This document shows positions 1 through 8,519 of a stretch of 64,000 nucleotides of DNA, in pieces; the stretch's first letter is position 1, and each line of letters starts with the position of its first letter. The notes under the pieces are model-generated. The model had not been told where the DNA came from. It saw nothing but the letters and a program-made list of their open reading frames with translations, and did no database searches. Origin of the DNA: Gemmatimonas sp. (lineage in GTDB: Bacteria; Gemmatimonadota; Gemmatimonadetes; Gemmatimonadales; Gemmatimonadaceae); NCBI RefSeq assembly GCF_031426495.1, contig NZ_JANPLK010000014.1, positions 74,174-138,173 on the forward strand, read 5' to 3'. A program made the translations under genes and the position numbers.

Positions 1-602
1 AGGGCCAGCATGGCGTCCACGAAACGCGCGTCCTGCTCGTCTCGCGAGTCGATGTCTTCGTCGGCCGAGTGAAAGTGCGTGAACACGCCCTCGGGCGGAT
101 GCTCGCGCAGCACGTCGCCGAGTTCGTCGACCTGATCCCAGCGCACCCCGGCTCGCGCCATGCCGGTGTCGATCGCCAGATGGTACGGTCGCCGTTCACC
201 GCCCTGCTGCCCCGCCGCGGCCCAGGCACGGATATCCGTCACGCGATGCAAGGCCGGTCGCACTCCAAGGGCATGGGCGCGAGGCAACTCCGAGGGCAGC
301 AGCGGCGTGAGGCAGAGAATACGCCCCCGGCATCCGGCGTCGCGCAGTTCCGCCGCTTCGTCAAGCGACGCGATCCCGAGCCCCCACGGGGCATCAGGGG
401 CCGCCGGCGTGCGATCGAAGGGCACGCCCAGCGCCCGGCTGACCATCACGGCCCCGACGCCATAGGCATTCGCCTTGACCATGACGATCAGCGGCACGCC
501 GGCCCGTGCGCGCAGTTGACGGACGTTGTGGCGCACCGCCTCGAGATCCACGTCGAGCCAGGCGCGATCAATGGCGGGATATATTGTCGCGGTCACTCGC
601 AC
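1..602 (-). CDS. alr: Alanine racemase, N-terminal part (runs off the left edge)
   Basis: Alanine racemase converts L- to D-alanine for peptidoglycan and uses pyridoxal phosphate. About 200 N-terminal residues are present; the rest lies beyond the left edge. The PLP-binding lysine sits in the motif VKANAYGVG at about residue 43. Barrel motifs AIDTGMARAG and FTHFHSADE follow as expected for the family. A stop codon lies two codons upstream of the first GTG, so the start must be GTG at 602 or GTG at 596. The gene is divergent from mazG, with only 32 bases between them. The D-alanine role fits the large cell-wall cluster nearby. The family is confident; the start is less so. Confidence 0.9.
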   Translation of the reverse strand, partial: MRVTATIYPAIDRAWLDVDLEAVRHNVRQLRARAGVPLIVMVKANAYGVGAVMVSRALGVPFDRTPAAPDAPWGLGIASLDEAAELRDAGCRGRILCLTPLLPSELPRAHALGVRPALHRVTDIRAWAAAGQQGGERRPYHLAIDTGMARAGVRWDQVDELGDVLREHPPEGVFTHFHSADEDIDSRDEQDARFVDAMLA

Positions 603-634
603 ATCCTAAGCAGCCAACGACGTACGGAGAAGCG

Positions 635-1408
635 ATGCAACGGACGATGGACGACGCGCTGGCCCTGATGCGGGATCTACGGGCCCGCTGCGAGTGGGAC
701 CGGGTGCAGACGCACAGCTCGCTTCGCCCGTATCTGATCGAGGAAGCACATGAGGTCGACGACGCGATTGCCCAGGGCGAGGACGCTACCCTGCGCGACG
801 AGTTGGGCGACTTATTTCTGCAGGTCCTGTTCCACTCCGTGGTGGCGGAGGAGCGCGGGGCGTTCACGATGCAGGACGTGGCCGGTGCACTCGTTGCCAA
901 GATGCACGCGCGGCACCCGCACCTGTACGGGGACGGGATCAAGCGCAGCTGGGAGTCGATGAAGGCCGAAAAGGCCAAGCGCAGCACCCTCGAAGATGGC
1001 CTGCCGTCGGGGCTGCCCTCGTTGCATCGCGCGCATCGGCTACAGGATCGCGCCGCCGGCGTGGGCTTCGACTGGCCCAATGCGCTAGGACCGCTGGAGA
1101 AAGTGCGCGAGGAGATCGACGAACTCGCGGCTCAAATGCGCCCTGACGGCACGGTGGCCGATCAGGACTTGTTCGAGGCCGAGCTGGGCGACTTGCTGTT
1201 CGCCGTGGTGAATCTGGCACGCAAGACGGGCGTGCACGGCGCGCTGGCCCTCGACCGCACGAACGCCAAGTTCGTGCGACGCTACGCCGCCATGGAAGCG
1301 TTAGCGACCGCCGACGGCGTGGAGCTCATGGCCCTGTCGTTGGAGGAGCAGGATCGGTACTGGGATCAGGTCAAAGCGACGGAAGGACAACAGCAGAGTA
1401 AGGGGTAA
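635..1408 (+). CDS. mazG: Nucleoside triphosphate pyrophosphohydrolase MazG
   Basis: MazG hydrolyses nucleoside triphosphates to monophosphates and pyrophosphate, a house-cleaning role in the cytoplasm. The 257-residue protein is close to the usual length and has two MazG repeats. The first has the metal-binding helices LIEEAHEVDDAI and LRDELGDLFLQV; the second has VREEIDELAAQM and FEAELGDLLFAVV. ATG at 635 was chosen because GGAG sits 6 bases upstream and the preceding frame overlaps alr on the other strand. It is the only plus-strand gene in the window and converges on asnS. Its last codons lie inside a heptamer repeat element, so the C-terminal residues (about QQQSKG) may have been supplied by that repeat. 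Confidence 0.93.
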   Translation: MQRTMDDALALMRDLRARCEWDRVQTHSSLRPYLIEEAHEVDDAIAQGEDATLRDELGDLFLQVLFHSVVAEERGAFTMQDVAGALVAKMHARHPHLYGDGIKRSWESMKAEKAKRSTLEDGLPSGLPSLHRAHRLQDRAAGVGFDWPNALGPLEKVREEIDELAAQMRPDGTVADQDLFEAELGDLLFAVVNLARKTGVHGALALDRTNAKFVRRYAAMEALATADGVELMALSLEEQDRYWDQVKATEGQQQSKG

Positions 1409-1470
1409 GAAGTAGGGGGTACGGAGTTCGACTCCCTACCCCCTACCCCGTACTCCCTACTCCGCTGTTA
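1396..1470. repeat. Palindromic heptamer-repeat element between convergent mazG and asnS
   Basis: The left arm is rich in GTA/GG units (1396-1428) and the right arm (1431-1466) is made of 7-base units such as ACTCCCT and ACCCCCT. The arms are imperfect reverse complements with a 2-base loop. The element overlaps the stop codons of both mazG and asnS and could act as a bidirectional terminator. A related element lies at 16478-16576. Confidence 0.7.
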
Positions 1471-2769
1471 TGGCGCGAGCCTGCCCATCATGCGCGGGAA
1501 CGCGATCACTTCGCGGATGTGCTCGATGCCGCAGATCCACGCGATCGTGCGCTCGAGGCCAAGCCCGAAACCCGAATGCGTGAAGGTGCCGTACTTGCGA
1601 AGGTCGAGATACCAGCCGTACGCCTCGACCGGCAGACCTTCGTGCGTGAGACGCGCGAGGATCTTGTCGTAGTCGTCTTCGCGCTGTGAGCCGCCGATGA
1701 TTTCACCGCGGCCTTCGGGTGCCAGCAAATCGGCGCAGCGCACCGTGCGCGGATCGAGCGGGTTCTCCTTCATGTAGAACGCCTTCGCTTCCTTCGGATA
1801 GTTCACCACGAACACCGGGCGCTGATACTCGTCGACGATGAGCGCTTCGTCGGGCGCGCCGAGGTCGTCACCCCACACGATATCGCTGCCCTTCCCTTGC
1901 GCCAGCTTCACAGCGTCGCCGTAGTCGAGCCGCACGAACGGCTGCGACACGCAATCAAGCTTGGCTGTGTCGCGCTCGAGCACCTTGAGTTCTTCGGAAC
2001 GACGCTCCAGCACACGCTCTACGAGGTAGCGCACGAACGCTTCCTGCAGATCCATGTTGTCATCCTGATCGTACCACGCCATCTCCGGTTCAATCATCCA
2101 GAACTCGGTAAGGTGACGACGCGTCTTCGACTTCTCGGCGCGGAACGTGGGGCCGAACGTGTAGATGCGTCCCATCGCGGCGGCGAGGGCTTCGCCGTAG
2201 AGCTGTCCCGTCTGCGCGAGATAGGCGGTGCCTTCTTCGAAGTAGTCGGTGCTGAACAGGCCGGCCCGCTCGCCGATGGCGGCGGTGAGAATCGGCGTGT
2301 CGCAGCGGATGAAATCGCGCGCGTAGAAGAAGTCGTGCACCGCCTGCTCCAGCTCGTGCCGCACGCGCATGATCGCGACCTGGCGCTGACTGCGCAGCCA
2401 GAACGTGCGGTTGTCGAGCAGGAAGTCGATGCCGTGCTCTTTCGGCTGAATCGGGTAGTCGTTCGGGCTCGTGCCGATCACGTCGAGCGTCTGCACGCCC
2501 ATCTCGAATCCGCCCGGCGCGCGCGCGTCAGCGCGCACTTCGCCCGTGAGCGCCACCGACGCTTCCTGTGTGAGTTCGGCGAACGCGTTCCACGACGCCT
2601 CCGGCACCTCGGACTTCACCAACACCGCCTGCAGAATGCCCGTGCCGTCGCGGGCCACGACGAAGGCGACCTTGCCCTTGGAGCGCAGGTGGGTGACCCA
2701 GGCGCGAACGGTGACGACGGCGCCGACATGGTGCTTCAGGTCGGCGATACGGGTGCTGGATTGGTTCAT
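1468..2769 (-). CDS. asnS: Asparaginyl-tRNA synthetase
   Basis: Class IIb aminoacyl-tRNA synthetase that charges tRNA-Asn with asparagine in the cytoplasm. The 433 residues show an N-terminal OB-fold anticodon-binding domain (about 1-110). Motif 2 (FRAEKSKTRRHLTEFWMIEPE, shared with AsnS) follows in the catalytic domain. Motif 3 is close to the C-terminus (GFGLGLERTIAW). The motif 2 sequence and the short length favour AsnS over AspS, which carries a bacterial insertion domain. It converges with mazG and is followed upstream by a hybrid kinase gene ending at 2800. No clear ribosome binding site decides the start; the ATG at 2769 precedes the OB fold by a normal distance. Confidence 0.95.
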   Translation of the reverse strand: MNQSSTRIADLKHHVGAVVTVRAWVTHLRSKGKVAFVVARDGTGILQAVLVKSEVPEASWNAFAELTQEASVALTGEVRADARAPGGFEMGVQTLDVIGTSPNDYPIQPKEHGIDFLLDNRTFWLRSQRQVAIMRVRHELEQAVHDFFYARDFIRCDTPILTAAIGERAGLFSTDYFEEGTAYLAQTGQLYGEALAAAMGRIYTFGPTFRAEKSKTRRHLTEFWMIEPEMAWYDQDDNMDLQEAFVRYLVERVLERRSEELKVLERDTAKLDCVSQPFVRLDYGDAVKLAQGKGSDIVWGDDLGAPDEALIVDEYQRPVFVVNYPKEAKAFYMKENPLDPRTVRCADLLAPEGRGEIIGGSQREDDYDKILARLTHEGLPVEAYGWYLDLRKYGTFTHSGFGLGLERTIAWICGIEHIREVIAFPRMMGRLAP

Positions 2770-2799
2770 CGGACGGCGAGTTGAAGGAGAGCCGTGAAG

Positions 2800-5322
2800 C
2801 TACACCGTTGCCCGCTCGTGCTCCAAGAGTTGACGCACCTTGGCGATGAGCGTATCGGGAGTGAAGGGCTTCGGGACGAAGGCGTGTGTCTCGTCGTCCG
2901 GAAGTTCTTCGCCCGCCTGGTAGCCCGACATGAACAGGACCGGGATCAGGATGCCGCGTGCGGTCATCGTTTCGGCCAGTCCGCGACCGCCCAGTCGCGG
3001 CATCACCACGTCGGTGATGACCAGACTCGGGAGGGCCCGATCGCCATCGAGCACCTCGAGGGCGTCGATCCCGTCGGCGGCAACCCGGACTCGGTACCCA
3101 CGCCGGTTGAGGATTTCCGCCACCAAGCGGCGGAGCCCCGGCTCGTCCTCAACCACCAAGATCAGCTCCGAGCCCGGGCGGTCCGTCGTCGGCGCGGCCG
3201 CGACCGGCACCGTTCGAGCCGCCAGCCGCGGCAGGAGCACGCGGACGGTCGTGCCGACGCCAAGGGTGCTGTCGACCAGCACGCGTCCGCCCGCCTGCTG
3301 CACGATGCCGTAGACCGTGGACATACCGAGGCCGGTGCCGTCCCCCATGGCTTTCGTCGTGTAGAACGGCTCGAAGATGCGGGCTTGGACCTCGGGTGAC
3401 ATCCCGGTTCCGCTGTCTTGCACGGTTAACCCCACCCAGGCGCCTGCCGGCACCCCGGGATACGCGGCGTCACCGGACGACGCCAGATCAAGGAGGTCGG
3501 TCGAAACCTGCACCATGCCGCCATTCGGCATCGCGTCGCGCGCGTTGACGACCAGATTCACCAGTACCTGCGCCAGTTGTCCGCCATCCACCATGACGGG
3601 AAGCGGCTGCGGCACGGTGCGGGTGGCGAGCGTGAGCCGTTCACCGATGAGTCGCTGCAGCATGCGCTCGATGTCGTGGACGGCGACGTTCACATCGACT
3701 TCGGTCGGCGAGACCTTCTGCCGCCGACTGAATGCCAGCAGCTGCGACGTCAGCAGCGCGGCGCGTTCACCGGCCTTCAGGATCTCGGTCAATTCTGTCC
3801 GCACATCGCGCATGCCATTCCGCAAGGCGATCGGCGCGTCATCCTGCAGGAGCGTCGCGGCCTGCTGGTCGGCGAGCTGGGCGAATCCCATCATCGCGGT
3901 GAGCAGATTGTTGAAATCGTGCGCGATGCCGCCGGCCAGTGTGCCCACCGCTTCCATTTTCTGCGAGTGCAGCAACTGCTCTTCGAGCAACCGGCGCTCG
4001 GTGATGTCGGCAAGGACGCCGATGATACGCTTCGGCGCTCCGAGCGGCACGCCATCGTTGAGTGGGGTGGCGGTGACGTACAGCCAGCGCATGCTCCCAT
4101 CGGCTTGCGCCACCGAGTATTCGGCGAACGCTGCTTGCCCCTGCATCGCCCGTGCAATGCCGTCGCGCACTGTGTCGCGAAGCGCCGCCGGAATCAGTTC
4201 GAGGAATCGATCGCCGGTCATCACCCGCGCTTCACCGGCGAGGCCCAGCAACTCGAGCGACTGCTCCGACCACTCGACAATGCCCGCGATCGGATCGTAC
4301 CCCCACAAACCCATCTTGCCGCTCATGAGCGCGATCTGGAGCCGCTCATCATTCAACCGCAGCTGCTGTTCGACGCGTTCACGCTCCTGAACTTCTTTCC
4401 GCAGGTCGTCATTGGCGCGCTCGAGATCGCGCGTGCGGTCCTCGACGGCGTCCTCGAGTCGCGCCTGCCGACCGAAGAACAGGTACGTCACGCACATCAC
4501 GAGGAAGAGAATCACCGCCGATGCGACGCGCGTCGGTTGCAGCTCGCGCGCGACGACGCTGTTCCAGCCATCCACCGGCACGCCAAGCAGTGTCCACTCG
4601 CCATCCATGATCGATACCGACACGGTCGCGGGATCGCCGAGACCGAGCGGGCTGCCGCGGAGCGGCTGGCGTGCGCGATCCAGCAACGCGACGCGTAACC
4701 TCGGCATCGGCGCGATCGTATTGGCCTCTTCGAGGAGCGACTTCACGTCGACGGCCATCGACACGAGGTCGGGAAACGCCGGCGGCACGCGATCAAGGCG
4801 ACGTCGGATCAGCAGTCCCTGCCCGCCCTGCAGCAGCTCGATCGGTCCCGTGACGACGACGCTCGAGGATGACATGGCCCGGCGAACGCCATCGGCGAGC
4901 TCCGACCGCGGGTCCGTCAGCAGATCATAGCCGAGCAACCGCGCCGCGTCCGACATCGGCTCCGTCGCCACGATCCGGCCGTTGCGGTTGAGCTGTAACG
5001 CACGGATGCCGGGTGCGGCAACGCGCAGTCCGGCCGCGAACGTGTTGAACGTGCGATTCAGCGCGTCGAGCGACGGCTGCACCTCCACGAAGTCCTTGAG
5101 TCCGAGCAACCGTGCGACACGACGGCCGATCGCGTTCTCGAGGGCCTGCGCGTACGGCGCCATCTGGGCGCGCACACGCTCGCGTTCCCGCACGACCAGC
5201 GTGCGGCGATACCACGCGTCATACCCAACAGCGACGGCTAGTCCGAGCAGGCCCGCCGTGAGCGCTGCCCGAACCGCGCGCAACCCTACTGCCGAGCCAT
5301 GCGCCACGGCGTCCCTGGCCAA
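2800..5322 (-). CDS. Membrane-bound hybrid sensor histidine kinase (CHASE-like, PAS, HisKA, HATPase, receiver)
   Basis: An 840-residue two-component sensor. One membrane segment lies near residues 17-35 and a second near 265-290. The region between them looks like a CHASE-type extracytoplasmic sensor. A short coiled coil, a PAS domain (about 325-445) and a HisKA domain follow; the likely phosphorylated histidine is in GGIAHDFNNLL. The HATPase domain shows NARDAM and GTGLGMSTVYG. A C-terminal receiver domain (about 718-835) carries the acceptor aspartate in VITDVVMPRLGG. The ligand and output partner are not visible and no separate response regulator is adjacent. A promoter-like element shared with ftsZ lies just upstream (5359-5375), so it is probably transcribed on its own. 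Confidence 0.9.
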   Translation of the reverse strand: MARDAVAHGSAVGLRAVRAALTAGLLGLAVAVGYDAWYRRTLVVRERERVRAQMAPYAQALENAIGRRVARLLGLKDFVEVQPSLDALNRTFNTFAAGLRVAAPGIRALQLNRNGRIVATEPMSDAARLLGYDLLTDPRSELADGVRRAMSSSSVVVTGPIELLQGGQGLLIRRRLDRVPPAFPDLVSMAVDVKSLLEEANTIAPMPRLRVALLDRARQPLRGSPLGLGDPATVSVSIMDGEWTLLGVPVDGWNSVVARELQPTRVASAVILFLVMCVTYLFFGRQARLEDAVEDRTRDLERANDDLRKEVQERERVEQQLRLNDERLQIALMSGKMGLWGYDPIAGIVEWSEQSLELLGLAGEARVMTGDRFLELIPAALRDTVRDGIARAMQGQAAFAEYSVAQADGSMRWLYVTATPLNDGVPLGAPKRIIGVLADITERRLLEEQLLHSQKMEAVGTLAGGIAHDFNNLLTAMMGFAQLADQQAATLLQDDAPIALRNGMRDVRTELTEILKAGERAALLTSQLLAFSRRQKVSPTEVDVNVAVHDIERMLQRLIGERLTLATRTVPQPLPVMVDGGQLAQVLVNLVVNARDAMPNGGMVQVSTDLLDLASSGDAAYPGVPAGAWVGLTVQDSGTGMSPEVQARIFEPFYTTKAMGDGTGLGMSTVYGIVQQAGGRVLVDSTLGVGTTVRVLLPRLAARTVPVAAAPTTDRPGSELILVVEDEPGLRRLVAEILNRRGYRVRVAADGIDALEVLDGDRALPSLVITDVVMPRLGGRGLAETMTARGILIPVLFMSGYQAGEELPDDETHAFVPKPFTPDTLIAKVRQLLEHERATV

Positions 5323-5358
5323 AGATCCTGTCCACGATGTGGGGCGACATCGCCCTCA

Positions 5359-5375
5359 GCTTCCCTAACATACAC
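5359..5375 (-). promoter_or_regulatory. Promoter-like element upstream of the hybrid kinase, shared with ftsZ
   Basis: On the minus strand this reads GTGTATGTTAGGGAAGC. The TATGTT part could be a -10 element. It matches the element upstream of ftsZ (13195-13211) at 15 of 17 positions. No good -35 hexamer is visible. It lies about 40-50 bases upstream of the kinase start. Confidence 0.45.
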
Positions 5376-5414
5376 GATCGAGCGTCGGGTCTGCATCGGC
5401 GTATCTTCGGCCCC

Positions 5415-7544
5415 TTATCCCACCCGAAAGAGCTCCAGTGCGCGGGCATAGCCCACTGTCAGGAGGTGGCGAAGCCCGTGATGCGACGGGGCCGTGAGTT
5501 CCGGGTCGTCCTTCAGCAGGCGTTCGGCCACAATCCGGGCCGTCTCATTGAGCGCCTCGTCTCGGAGCGGATCGGCGATCCGGAACGCCGGTAGCCCGTG
5601 CTGCTTGGCGCCGAACAAGTCACCCATGCCGCGCAGCTGCAGGTCGGCCCGCGCGATCTCGAACCCGTCTTCGGTTCCGGCGAACAACCCGAGACGTTCC
5701 GCTGCCTCGGCCCCCACATCGCCCAACAGAATGCAGTACGATTGCTCCGCGCCGCGCCCGACCCGGCCGCGCAGCTGATGCAACTGCGAGAGACCAAATC
5801 GCTCCGGGTGCTCGATGATCATGACCGTGGCGTTGCCGACATCGATGCCCACCTCAATGACCGTCGTGGCCACCAGCACGTCCACCTCGCCATCGCGGAA
5901 CGCGCGCATGATCGCATCGCGCTCGTCGGCCGGAAGTCGCCCATGTAGCAGCGCCACCCGCCGCTTGGCGAATGGCCCGCTGACAAGCTCCTCGAACATC
6001 ACCGTGGCCGCTTTGAGCTCCATCTTCTCGGACGTCTCGATGAGCGGATACACCACATACACCTGGCGTCCGGCCTCGAGCTGCGTGTTGGCGAACTCGA
6101 ACACTTTCGGCCGTCCCGATTCCGGACGCACCACCGTGGTGATCGGGTGTCGACCCGGCGGGCGTTCATCGAGCACGCTCACATCGAGATCGCCGTACAG
6201 CGTGAGCGCCAGCGAACGCGGAATCGGCGTCGCGCTCATGAGCAACACGTCGGGCGCCTTGCCCTTCAACCCAAGCGTCGCGCGCTGCTCGACACCGAAC
6301 CGATGCTGCTCATCGATGATCGCGAGGCCGAGGTTGGCGAACGCCACGTCACCCTGAATCAGCGCGTGGGTGCCGATCGCGAGCACGGGCCCGTCGTCGG
6401 CCAGACGCGCGAGCGCGGCGCGGCGCTCCTTAGCCCCTAGCCGCCCGGTGAGCAACACGGGGGTGATGCCGAGTGGAGCGAGGAGCGCGCCAATACTTCG
6501 CGCATGTTGCTCGGCCAGCAACTCGGTGGGCGCCATCAGCGCGACCTGAGCGCCGTTCTCCATGGCCAGCAGCGCCGAGAACACCGCGACCACCGTCTTG
6601 CCGGCGCCCACATCGCCCTGCAGCAAGCGATGCATGCGCCGCGAACTCGCCATGTCGGCCACGATCTCGCGAATGGCCCGGACCTGCGCGCCCGTGAGCG
6701 TGTACGGCAGCACCGCGCGGAGTTTCGTGGTCAGATCGCGACGATTCACGAACGCGGTTCCGCCACGAGCTTCGCGCGCCACCTGATTCGCCTTCCGGTG
6801 CAGCAACTGCACGCACAACAACTCTTCGAACGCGAGCCGGGCGCGTCCGCGCAGCGCTTCGGCCACCGACGTCGGGCGATGGACCAGTCGCAGCGCCTCC
6901 GGCAACGGCGGCACGTCGGCCTGCGCCAAGATCTCGCGCGGCAGCGTTTCCTGCACCAACGGCAGCAGCTGATCGAGATGCTGCTGCACCATGGCGCGCA
7001 GCACGCGCACCGAGAGGCCCTCGGTGCTGGGATAGACCGCCAGCACGCGTCCTTCGTTCGTGCCTTCTTCTTCCGGCCCGAGATTCACGAACTCGCGCGG
7101 CTGCAGGCGGCGGCCGTGGAAGAAGCGGACCTGCCCCGTACAGAGCAACCAGTCGCCCTTGTTGATCGTGCGATCGAGGAACGGTTGCCCGGGCCACGCC
7201 ACTTCGATCATCCCGCTCGCGTCCTGCACGACGGCCTGAAATACCCGCAGCCCCTTGCGGGTGGGCAGCACGCCTTTGGCGATCACTTGGCCGAGTACCG
7301 TGATATCGGCGCCGACGACAGCCTGCGCGATGCGCGTGACCGTGCTGGCATCTTCGTAGCGGTGCGGCACGTGGCGGAGCAGATCGCCGGCCATCGTGAT
7401 GCCGAGTCGTGCCAGCAGCTCGGCGCGCACCGGACCGACGCCTTTGAGATACGTGACCGGCGTGTCGAGCGTGAGCCGCGGCGCCGGACGCGCAGGCGGA
7501 CGTCGCTTCCGCTCCTGCGGGTCACGATCGCCGCCGAACGCCAT
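5415..7544 (-). CDS. recG: ATP-dependent DNA helicase RecG
   Basis: RecG remodels stalled replication forks and branch-migrates Holliday junctions. An N-terminal helix-hairpin-helix and wedge (OB) domain begins with TPVTYLKGVGP. The helicase core has Walker A GDVGAGKTVV (near residue 315), DEQHRFG (near 411), the motif MSATPIPRSLAL and motif VI QLRGRVGRG (near 591). The length of about 709 residues is normal. The start is ambiguous: ATG at 7544 is preceded directly by an in-frame GTG at 7547. Either way it overlaps the ftsY stop (GTGATG), which points to translational coupling with ftsY. Confidence in function is high. Confidence 0.96.
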   Translation of the reverse strand: MAFGGDRDPQERKRRPPARPAPRLTLDTPVTYLKGVGPVRAELLARLGITMAGDLLRHVPHRYEDASTVTRIAQAVVGADITVLGQVIAKGVLPTRKGLRVFQAVVQDASGMIEVAWPGQPFLDRTINKGDWLLCTGQVRFFHGRRLQPREFVNLGPEEEGTNEGRVLAVYPSTEGLSVRVLRAMVQQHLDQLLPLVQETLPREILAQADVPPLPEALRLVHRPTSVAEALRGRARLAFEELLCVQLLHRKANQVAREARGGTAFVNRRDLTTKLRAVLPYTLTGAQVRAIREIVADMASSRRMHRLLQGDVGAGKTVVAVFSALLAMENGAQVALMAPTELLAEQHARSIGALLAPLGITPVLLTGRLGAKERRAALARLADDGPVLAIGTHALIQGDVAFANLGLAIIDEQHRFGVEQRATLGLKGKAPDVLLMSATPIPRSLALTLYGDLDVSVLDERPPGRHPITTVVRPESGRPKVFEFANTQLEAGRQVYVVYPLIETSEKMELKAATVMFEELVSGPFAKRRVALLHGRLPADERDAIMRAFRDGEVDVLVATTVIEVGIDVGNATVMIIEHPERFGLSQLHQLRGRVGRGAEQSYCILLGDVGAEAAERLGLFAGTEDGFEIARADLQLRGMGDLFGAKQHGLPAFRIADPLRDEALNETARIVAERLLKDDPELTAPSHHGLRHLLTVGYARALELFRVG

Positions 7545-8473
7545 CACGCCTCCACCAGCTCCTTGGCGTAGTCTCCCGCATCGAACGGCTCGAGGTCGCC
7601 GATCTGCTCGCCGAGTCCGACGAACTTGATCGGCACGTTGAGCGCCTCGTGCACGGCCACCACGATGCCGCCCTTGGCGGTGCCATCGAGCTTCGTGACC
7701 ACGATGCCCGTGACCGGCACGGCGGCCGAGAAGGTCCGCGCCTGTGAGAGCGCGTTCTGGCCGATCGTGCCATCGAGCACGAGCAGCACTTCGTGCGGAG
7801 CGTCGGGAAGCCGTTTCATGATCACGCGATGAATCTTGCGCAACTCCGTCATGAGATCGTCACTCGTGTGCAGGCGACCGGCCGTGTCCACGATGACAAT
7901 GTCAGCACCGCGCGTCATGCCGGCATCGACGGCGTCGAATGCGACTGACGCGGGATCCGATCCCGGGGCGCCGCCCACGAAGTCGACTCCGGCACGCTCT
8001 GCCCACACGCGCAGCTGGTCGATGGCGCCGGCGCGGAACGTGTCGGCGGCGCCGAGCAACACCTTCTTGCCTTCCTTCTTCAATTGCGCCGACAACTTGC
8101 CGATGAAGGTCGTCTTGCCGGCGCCGTTCACCCCGATCACGAGGATCACCGTCGGACCCGTCGTGGCACGGAGCAGCGACGGATCCGCGTTGCCCTTCCG
8201 CAGCGCGGCTTCGATGCCCTTGGCCAGAGCACCACGGAATTCCGCTTCGGTTTTGACTTCACCGCGCTTGGCGCGAAACTCGACGTCCGCCACCAGTGCC
8301 AGCGACGTGGTGACGCCAAAATCGGATTCGATCAGGAGCGTCTCGAGCGTCTCGAGCGATCCCTCGTCGACGCCCTTGAAGAGCACCGACACATCGGTGA
8401 ACGCAACGTCCTTGAAGCGCTGCCAGAGCGAGCGCTTGGGAGCTTCATCCTTACGGCGAAACAGGCGAGCCAT
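7544..8473 (-). CDS. ftsY: Signal recognition particle receptor FtsY
   Basis: FtsY is the SRP-receptor GTPase that docks ribosome-nascent-chain complexes at the membrane. The 309-residue protein has the helical N domain followed by the G domain. Visible motifs are the P loop GVNGAGKTT (near residue 115), DTAGR and TKLDGTAKGG (near 258). The acidic A domain of enterobacterial FtsY is essentially absent, leaving only a short basic N-terminus (MARLFRRK), as in many compact FtsY proteins. ATG at 8473 was chosen because sequence upstream of it is low-quality frame that overlaps the next gene. It overlaps recG at its 3' end. Confidence 0.95.
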   Translation of the reverse strand: MARLFRRKDEAPKRSLWQRFKDVAFTDVSVLFKGVDEGSLETLETLLIESDFGVTTSLALVADVEFRAKRGEVKTEAEFRGALAKGIEAALRKGNADPSLLRATTGPTVILVIGVNGAGKTTFIGKLSAQLKKEGKKVLLGAADTFRAGAIDQLRVWAERAGVDFVGGAPGSDPASVAFDAVDAGMTRGADIVIVDTAGRLHTSDDLMTELRKIHRVIMKRLPDAPHEVLLVLDGTIGQNALSQARTFSAAVPVTGIVVTKLDGTAKGGIVVAVHEALNVPIKFVGLGEQIGDLEPFDAGDYAKELVEA

Positions 8474-8519
8474 TCTTGACCAGGCGAAGAGAAACGAAGT
8501 GTCGAGCGAGTGGCGACGA

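Noticed and set aside
1396..1470. CRISPR array
   Set aside because: Units are 7 bases without spacers, and no cas gene is present.
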